Origin: CAZTLI01 sp964614375
GTDB lineage: Bacteria; Chloroflexota; Anaerolineae; Aggregatilineales; Phototrophicaceae
NCBI GenBank assembly: GCA_964614375.1
Contig: CAZTLI010000137.1
Coordinates: 1-11,815, forward strand
DNA length: 11,815 nt
Direction of reading: 5' to 3'
Part shown: positions 7,531 through 11,815 of the stretch, in pieces
Position numbering within the stretch: the first letter of the stretch is position 1
Layout of the letters: each line of letters begins with the position of its first letter
Notes under the pieces: generated by a model
What the model was told of the DNA's origin: nothing
The model's database searches: none
What the model saw: the letters and a program-made list of their open reading frames with translations, nothing else
Translations under genes and position numbers: made by a program

Positions 7531-7594
7531 TTATTCAGCGACTGTCACCGAACCGATAATCGCCATCACCGTATCCTCATACTGTGCGGCTGCT
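7531..7594 (-). pseudogene. Out-of-frame C-terminal remnant of the PPC protein
   Basis: Directly beyond the last intact linker of the gene at 7577-9319, the +1 frame on the minus strand reads QYEDTVMAIIGSVTVAE and ends at TAA (7531-7533), just before the terminator. The pattern resembles the end of the first domain of the same protein (NYTNLMIAMLQSIQYT). The most likely reading is a formerly in-frame C-terminus lost by a one- or two-base indel or by recombination between PPC repeats. A chance open frame of 22 codons cannot be excluded. Confidence 0.45.
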
Positions 7595-9319
7595 GCCTGT
7601 GGGAATCGCGGGGACACTGCTGCTGCCACCCGTGACCAGCGACAAGCTGTAGCTGCCTGTGCCCGCGTTGGCGAAACTACGGGCGACGATGGTGTATGTG
7701 CCGTCGGCAGGCAGGACGAAATTGTCGATGAGGGAGTTCAGCCCCTGACCGCCGTCGTCGTTGGTCGTCACGACCTGACCATCTGGCCCATACAATTCCA
7801 GATAAGTGTCGAAGTCGGCGCTGGTCATCGCAATGGTCACGCTGTCGCCTGCGCGCCCTTCGAATGTCCAGCTATCCTGTGTCTGGTTCAGTGTTCCGGT
7901 GACGGTATCACCATAGCTCAGGCTGCCGCTGCCACCCGTGGGAATCGCGGGGACACTGCTGCTGCCACCCGTGACCAGCGACAAGCTGTAGCTGCCCGTG
8001 CCCGCGTTGCCAAAGCTGCGGGCGACGATGGTGTATGTGCCGGTTGCGGGCAGTGTGAATTCCTCAATCAACGAATTCAGACCTTCGCCACCATCATCAT
8101 TGACCATCACCTGCTGACCATCGGGGCCGTTCAATTCCAGATAGGTGTCGAAGTCGGCGCTGGTCATCGCAATACTGACAACATCGCCCGCCACACCGTC
8201 GAATGTCCAGCTATCCTGTGTCTGGTTCAATTCACCCGTGACCGTATCGCCATAGCTCAGGCTGCCACCCGCAGGCATCGCGTCACCGGGCACTTCGCCG
8301 ACCAACTCTACAGCGTCGATTTCGTTCCAGCTACCGCCGATGGTCTGGTCGAGATAGATAATCACGCGGTCTACAGGCGTATCAATCGCCGTCACATCCA
8401 CGGTGAACACGCCGGGGCAGTCGGTATTGCCGGGCGGGTCGGCGCTGTTGGGCAGTTCAAAGACATCGCCTGTATCGCTGTTGCCGACATCCACACGGAC
8501 AATCGAACCCGGATTATAGGTTTCGTAGATGTTGATTTGTGTCGGGATGACTTCCAGATCGAATTCCAGCGCGAGCATGTCATTGCCTGTTGAAGAACGG
8601 GACGCCCACGCCGTCGTGAAATCGCCGCAAGCATCGGTATCGGGTTCGCCAGTTGCTTGCATAAAGCTCCAGCTCTCTTCACCGTACTGGCTTGTGCCAC
8701 TCGCACTGCTTGCCCATTGGCGTACAATCTCACCACCTGCACTGGCGCTGGGGGTATATTGGATGGATTGCAGCATCGCAATCATCAGGTTGGTGTAGTT
8801 CGCCAACTCACCCGGCGCGGTTTCGACTGCAATTGCCAGAATGCCATCGGGGAACGCAATCGCCAATACCGACCGCTGTGATTGGCTGCCTTCATCACTA
8901 TTGAGTGTGACACTATACCCCCCGGCGCTCACGGTCTCTGCTTGCGGCGCTGCCAATGTATCCGCATCCAAAAAGCCCTCACCAAGTATTTGCACAACTT
9001 CCACCGGGTCGGCGTTGGCGTCTATGCCGATAGATGCCGTCGCACTGGGCACGGCAATACCGATGACTATTTCACCTGATGGGAAGGTCTCGCCCTCGCC
9101 CAGCGCATCTAGCTCAACATTGGTGCTGCTGCGAATGGTGATTAGGCCACCTTCAACCCCATCTGCCAGCCAACCCGCTGGATAACCAATGCTGAATGAG
9201 CCATCGGCTGTCGTATAGGTCTGCGTCAGTTCAAACTCAAAATCCTGTGCCAGCGCCAGTCCGGGTAGACTGAATGCCAGCAGTAGAAGGACAAGAAATG
9301 CAGTCATTCGTTTCTTCAT
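7577..9319 (-). CDS. Secreted multidomain protein with two PPC repeats
   Basis: A 580-residue exported protein. Residues 1-24 are a signal peptide (KKR, a Leu-rich core, then ALA before Gln25). Residues 26-190 form a PsbP/DUF1795-like domain (FSIGYPAGWLAD ... AIAVETAPGE). Residues 196-342 are a beta-sandwich, galactose-binding-like domain with WASSASGTSQYGEESWS and NIYETYNPGSIVRVDVG; its two Cys, 231 and 301, may form a disulfide. Two PPC domains follow (353-450 and 466-562), joined by a GGSSSVPAIPTG linker. The same linker recurs at the end, followed by only SSRTV, so the C-terminus looks broken. There is no catalytic motif; binding or surface display is a plausible but inferred role. ATG 9319 is preferred over an in-frame start 66 bases upstream because the signal peptide follows it and GAGGA lies 10 bases before it. 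The gene is divergent from the SARP regulator. Confidence 0.87.
   Translation of the reverse strand: MKKRMTAFLVLLLLAFSLPGLALAQDFEFELTQTYTTADGSFSIGYPAGWLADGVEGGLITIRSSTNVELDALGEGETFPSGEIVIGIAVPSATASIGIDANADPVEVVQILGEGFLDADTLAAPQAETVSAGGYSVTLNSDEGSQSQRSVLAIAFPDGILAIAVETAPGELANYTNLMIAMLQSIQYTPSASAGGEIVRQWASSASGTSQYGEESWSFMQATGEPDTDACGDFTTAWASRSSTGNDMLALEFDLEVIPTQINIYETYNPGSIVRVDVGNSDTGDVFELPNSADPPGNTDCPGVFTVDVTAIDTPVDRVIIYLDQTIGGSWNEIDAVELVGEVPGDAMPAGGSLSYGDTVTGELNQTQDSWTFDGVAGDVVSIAMTSADFDTYLELNGPDGQQVMVNDDGGEGLNSLIEEFTLPATGTYTIVARSFGNAGTGSYSLSLVTGGSSSVPAIPTGGSGSLSYGDTVTGTLNQTQDSWTFEGRAGDSVTIAMTSADFDTYLELYGPDGQVVTTNDDGGQGLNSLIDNFVLPADGTYTIVARSFANAGTGSYSLSLVTGGSSSVPAIPTGSSRTV
7595..8263 (-). repeat. 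Tandem 339-bp repeat encoding PPC domains
   Basis: Two copies (8263-7934 and 7924-7595) encode PPC domains offset by 113 residues that are identical over long blocks, such as NQTQDSWTF, AMTSADFDTYLEL and GTYTIVARSF. At the copy ends the nucleotides are nearly identical too (around 7597-7675 against 7936-8014). This points to recent duplication or gene conversion. The second copy ends exactly at the linker, where the frame breaks. Confidence 0.85.
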
Positions 9320-9364
9320 ATGTATTGATTCCTCATTTACTCTATAGACGAAACACGTTAGAGT

Positions 9365-9446
9365 CGGCGAGATACACGGCAGCAAATGCTGGCTACAATG
9401 CGATATACTTACACAGCGACAGGTAAAGTAATCTGGTATCTCGCCG
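9365..9446. repeat. 11-bp inverted repeat in the divergent intergenic region
   Basis: CGGCGAGATAC (9365-9375) and GTATCTCGCCG (9436-9446) are perfect reverse complements 60 bases apart. Between them is a small palindrome, CAGCA-AA-TGCTG (9380-9391). They could be two sites for one regulator acting by looping, or could pair in the leader RNA of the PPC gene. No target-site duplication flanks them, so a miniature transposon is not supported. Confidence 0.6.
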
Positions 9447-9475
9447 CCCTATAACACTTAGGGTAGTTGCGCGTG

Positions 9476-9493
9476 CGTGACAGAAACGTGACA
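9476..9493 (+). promoter_or_regulatory. Heptamer direct repeats, SARP-type binding site
   Basis: CGTGACA occurs at 9476-9482 and again at 9487-9493, separated by 4 bases: one 11-bp helical turn. A weaker third copy, CGTAACG, is at 9499-9505. SARP regulators are known to bind heptamer direct repeats with this period at or next to the -35 element. Here the second copy contains the -35, and the next gene is itself a SARP, so autoregulation is likely but inferred. Confidence 0.5.
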
Positions 9494-9515
9494 ATACCCG
9501 TAACGACGGTATAAA
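9488..9515 (+). promoter_or_regulatory. Promoter of the SARP-NB-ARC gene
   Basis: GTGACA (9488-9493) and TATAAA (9510-9515) are each one base from the sigma-70 consensus and are separated by 16 bases. Transcription would begin near 9522, which rules out a TTG start at 9519 and supports the ATG at 9552. I see no equally good promoter for the leftward PPC gene in this 232-base gap. Confidence 0.62.
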
Positions 9516-9551
9516 AAGTTGCAAAAAAGGATTCAAAACAGGTCTCACAAC

Positions 9552-11387
9552 ATGGCAGAACTCCAATGCTATTTGTTTGGTGCGCCGCGCATTGAACATG
9601 ACGGTCAGCCCGTCAACATCAAACGACGAAAAGCGGCGGCGCTGGTCTTTTATTTGGCGATGAGCACCCAACCACACAATCGTAGTACGTTGGCGAATGT
9701 CTTCTGGCCCGAAAGCGACCAGACCAGCGCCCGGTCTGCCTTGCGGACGACATTGGCCTCGCTGCGGCGTACCGCCCTCAAAGATTGGCTGGTGGTCGAT
9801 GGCGAAAATATCAGTTTGAAGCCTGATAATCTGTGGGTGGATGTGTTGACATTTCGGAAATTGATCGGCAGTTGTCATGACAAGACGCTGCAAAATGGCG
9901 ATGGTGAACATTGCATCGACCTGTTGAGTCAGGGGGTGGCGCTGTACAAAGACCACTTTTTGACCGGCTTCACCCTGCCCGACAGCCCGGATTTTGATGA
10001 GTGGCAGTATTTCCACGATGATAAGCTGCGTACCGAAATGACCGACGCGCTGCAACAATTGGCGAAGCTGCATGTGGGTCTGGCAGAGGCCAGCAAACAA
10101 GCCCGCTATGCCGATGCGATTGCGTATGTCCAACGCTGGCTGGAAATCGACTCTACCAGCGAAGCCGCCCACCGCTATCTGATGAAACTTTATGCCCAGA
10201 CCGACCAGCGCGCCGCCGCCCTGCGTCAATATCAGATGTGTGTCGAAGTCATGGAACGAGAGATCGGGATTCCACCGCAGCGCGAGACGACGCAACTGTA
10301 TGAGGCCATCAAAGCCAATAAACCGGTGTCGCTGCTGGATACACCCGCGCCCATCTATGGCAACATTCCCATCATGCCGGAATTGGTGGTCGGACGCGAA
10401 GCCGATTTTGAAGCGATTAAAGCCCGCATCGGCATGACGGAAGGCCGCAAGCGCGCCACTGACTCGCCCATTGTCGCGGCAGTACAGGGCTGGCCCGGAA
10501 TCGGCAAGACGACGCTCGCCGCCACCCTCGCCCATGACCCGGCTATAGTGACGGCATTTCCCGACGGGGTGTTATGGACATCGCTCGGACAGCAGCCCAA
10601 TGTGCTATCTGAACTCAAAACGTGGGGGGAAGCGTTGGGCGACCCCACCGTCGCCAGTATACGCAACCTCGATGACGCCGTGACCGGGATGCAGACTCTG
10701 CTGCGCGATAGACGGATGCTGCTGATTGTGGATGATGTGTGGGAGATCGAACATGCGCGGCCTTTTCGTATCGCCGGACAGGGCAGCGCCGTACTCTTCA
10801 CCACCCGTCAAAACGATGTCGCGCGCGCCCTGGCGACCACACCCTCCAATGTCTATCACCTGCCGATACTCAACGAAATGCGCGCGCTGGAACTGCTAGA
10901 AATCCTCGCGCCAGATGTCGTGGCACAAAATAGCGCCGAATCGCTGGAATTGGTGCGCGATTTAGAAGGTCTGCCATTGGCATTGCAGGTTGCAGGGCGT
11001 TTGCTCCATGCCGAAGCCCGGTTGGGATGGGGGGTCGCTGACTTATTGACCGAACTACGCGAAGGGACAAAACTACTCACTGCCGCCGCGCCTGCTGACC
11101 GGATAGATGTCGCGCAGGAGACCGTGCCGACTGTCGCCGTCCTGCTGCGGTACAGCACCGATAGACTGGATGAGACCACGCGCGAACGCTTCGCCTATCT
11201 TGGCGCATTCGCCCCCAAACCCGCGACATTTGAACTCGATGCGATGAAAGCCGTCTGGCTGGTGGATGACCCCCGCCCGACGATACGGATTCTGGTTGAT
11301 AGAGGTTTGCTCGAACCCGTGCAGACAGGTCACTTCCAGATGCACGCGCTGCTGGTGATGCACGCCCGTTCGCTGTTTGAAGGATAA
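9552..11387 (+). CDS. SARP/BTAD - NB-ARC (STAND) transcriptional regulator
   Basis: A 611-residue regulator. Residues 1-92 are an OmpR-like winged helix of the SARP type (LQCYLFGAPRIEHDGQPV ... RSALRTTLASLRR). Residues 97-254 are the helical bacterial transcriptional activator domain, ending DQRAAALRQYQMCVEVMERE. From 280 on is an NB-ARC ATPase switch, with Walker A GWPGIGKTT (313-321), kinase-2 LLIVDDVW (390-397), sensor SAVLFTTR (412-419) and GLPLAL (473-478). A winged helix ends in MHALL (597-601), where the usual MHD aspartate is Ala. Family members are held inactive with ADP and switch on when a C-terminal repeat domain senses a ligand. Here no repeat domain follows before the TAA; it is in the next, in-frame gene. 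ATG 9552 has AGG 9 bases upstream. Its promoter carries a SARP-like repeat, suggesting autoregulation. Confidence 0.93.
   Translation: MAELQCYLFGAPRIEHDGQPVNIKRRKAAALVFYLAMSTQPHNRSTLANVFWPESDQTSARSALRTTLASLRRTALKDWLVVDGENISLKPDNLWVDVLTFRKLIGSCHDKTLQNGDGEHCIDLLSQGVALYKDHFLTGFTLPDSPDFDEWQYFHDDKLRTEMTDALQQLAKLHVGLAEASKQARYADAIAYVQRWLEIDSTSEAAHRYLMKLYAQTDQRAAALRQYQMCVEVMEREIGIPPQRETTQLYEAIKANKPVSLLDTPAPIYGNIPIMPELVVGREADFEAIKARIGMTEGRKRATDSPIVAAVQGWPGIGKTTLAATLAHDPAIVTAFPDGVLWTSLGQQPNVLSELKTWGEALGDPTVASIRNLDDAVTGMQTLLRDRRMLLIVDDVWEIEHARPFRIAGQGSAVLFTTRQNDVARALATTPSNVYHLPILNEMRALELLEILAPDVVAQNSAESLELVRDLEGLPLALQVAGRLLHAEARLGWGVADLLTELREGTKLLTAAAPADRIDVAQETVPTVAVLLRYSTDRLDETTRERFAYLGAFAPKPATFELDAMKAVWLVDDPRPTIRILVDRGLLEPVQTGHFQMHALLVMHARSLFEG
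11380..11384 (+). promoter_or_regulatory. Ribosome binding site at the SARP/TPR junction
   Basis: AAGGA lies within the last codons of the SARP-NB-ARC gene, immediately before its TAA stop and 6 bases before the ATG at 11391. It allows the TPR protein to be made separately by coupled re-initiation, which argues that the split is functional and not a simple nonsense mutation. Confidence 0.6.
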
Positions 11388-11390
11388 GCC

Positions 11391-11815
11391 ATGGCGCTCA
11401 AACTCGAACACCTGCGGCAAGCCCAATATCGCCACGCGCAATTCTATCTGCATCAACTCGAAGCCCTGAACCGACGCTATCTTCAGGGGGGTGAACATAC
11501 GACCCGGGCGATCCGCGAATTTGAGGCGTTGTGGGCACAGATTCAACAGGGTCAGTCGTGGTCTGTGGCGCATCGTGATGATGCGTTGGCGGCGGCACTG
11601 TGTGGGACATTCCCGGATGCCGGGGCGCAAATCCTGGGCATCCGACAGAATCTACCCGACAGAATCGACTGGCTGGAGCAGGGGTTACAGGCCAGCGAGC
11701 ATCTGGCAGATATTGCGCGCACGACGGCGCTGCGCCTGATCCTGACCGGCGTTTACAGCGAGGCGGGTCGGCTCGAAGCGGCGGTGACACATGGCAATCG
11801 TGCGGTTGAAGACGC
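11391..11815 (+). CDS. TPR sensor protein, detached C-terminus of NB-ARC regulator (3' end missing)
   Basis: An open frame of 141 codons that continues past the right edge. It starts at ATG 11391, three bases after the TAA of the SARP-NB-ARC gene and in the same frame. RHAQFYLHQLEALNRRYLQG (14-33) and FEALWAQIQQGQSW are the pattern that normally follows the winged helix within single-chain NB-ARC-TPR proteins. Helical TPR-like repeats then begin: ALRLILTGVYSEAGRLEAAV has the expected Gly-x-Tyr and Gly-x-x-x-x-A positions. The expected role is ligand sensing and control of the neighbouring ATPase, now acting as a separate subunit. No signal peptide or membrane segment is seen in the visible part. 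The assignment as a detached sensor is an inference from frame, spacing and family architecture. Confidence 0.82.
   Translation, partial: MALKLEHLRQAQYRHAQFYLHQLEALNRRYLQGGEHTTRAIREFEALWAQIQQGQSWSVAHRDDALAAALCGTFPDAGAQILGIRQNLPDRIDWLEQGLQASEHLADIARTTALRLILTGVYSEAGRLEAAVTHGNRAVED

Noticed and set aside
9365..9446. Miniature inverted-repeat transposon
   Set aside because: Flanking bases show no target-site duplication, and the element would be only 82 bp with internal gene-regulatory signals.
9519..9551. TTG start for the SARP protein
   Set aside because: It lies before the predicted transcript start near 9522, and the winged-helix domain begins right after ATG 9552.
9393..10535. Long minus-strand open frame opposite the SARP-NB-ARC gene
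   Set aside because: It lies antisense to a clear regulator with intact motifs, has no recognisable domain, and covers the intergenic repeats and promoter. It is a shadow of GC-biased codon use.
1..11815. CRISPR arrays, tRNA or rRNA genes, transposases, phage genes
   Set aside because: Looked for on both strands; no regularly spaced repeats, cloverleaf sequences, rRNA-like blocks or mobile-element proteins were seen.

Overview
The window looks like chromosomal DNA of a Chloroflexota bacterium, probably of the Anaerolineae type. This is an inference from protein style only: a Ser/Thr kinase fused to TIR and TPR domains, a SARP/BTAD regulator fused to NB-ARC, secreted proteins with pre-peptidase C-terminal (PPC) repeats, and orphan ABC-2-like membrane proteins. 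The DNA is moderately GC-rich by eye, genes are closely spaced, and there is no rRNA, tRNA, CRISPR array, insertion sequence or phage gene.

Layout, left to right. Bases 3-2693 (+) are the C-terminal part of a kinase-TIR-transmembrane-TPR receptor whose kinase N-terminus lies before the window. It ends in a strong hairpin terminator and converges on a minus-strand pair: a polytopic ABC-2-like membrane protein (2778-3620), with its own promoter and a palindromic operator candidate, and upstream of it a membrane-anchored GH18-like TIM-barrel protein (3789-4766). Next come a tandem DUF427 protein (4904-5656, +), a GNAT acetyltransferase (5699-6181, -), a 342-base gene-free stretch with a strong RNA hairpin, and a second ABC-2-like membrane protein (6524-7459, +). 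It converges on a secreted multidomain PPC-repeat protein (7577-9319, -). That gene has a good terminator, but its reading frame appears to break near the 3' end. A divergent 232-base intergenic region with several repeats then leads to a SARP-NB-ARC regulator (9552-11387, +) and a TPR protein (11391 to the right edge, +). The last two are in the same frame, separated only by a stop codon and one sense codon.

How the genes relate. Most are single units of alternating strand, not one large operon. Two parts look like signalling modules. One is the kinase-TIR receptor, with TPRs predicted outside the membrane and enzymatic domains inside. The other is the SARP/NB-ARC/TPR switch, which appears to have been split into effector and sensor polypeptides. 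It is transcribed divergently from the secreted PPC protein, and its own promoter carries two identical heptamers spaced 11 bp apart, the arrangement known for SARP binding sites. Any link between the modules, or with anti-phage defence, is inference.
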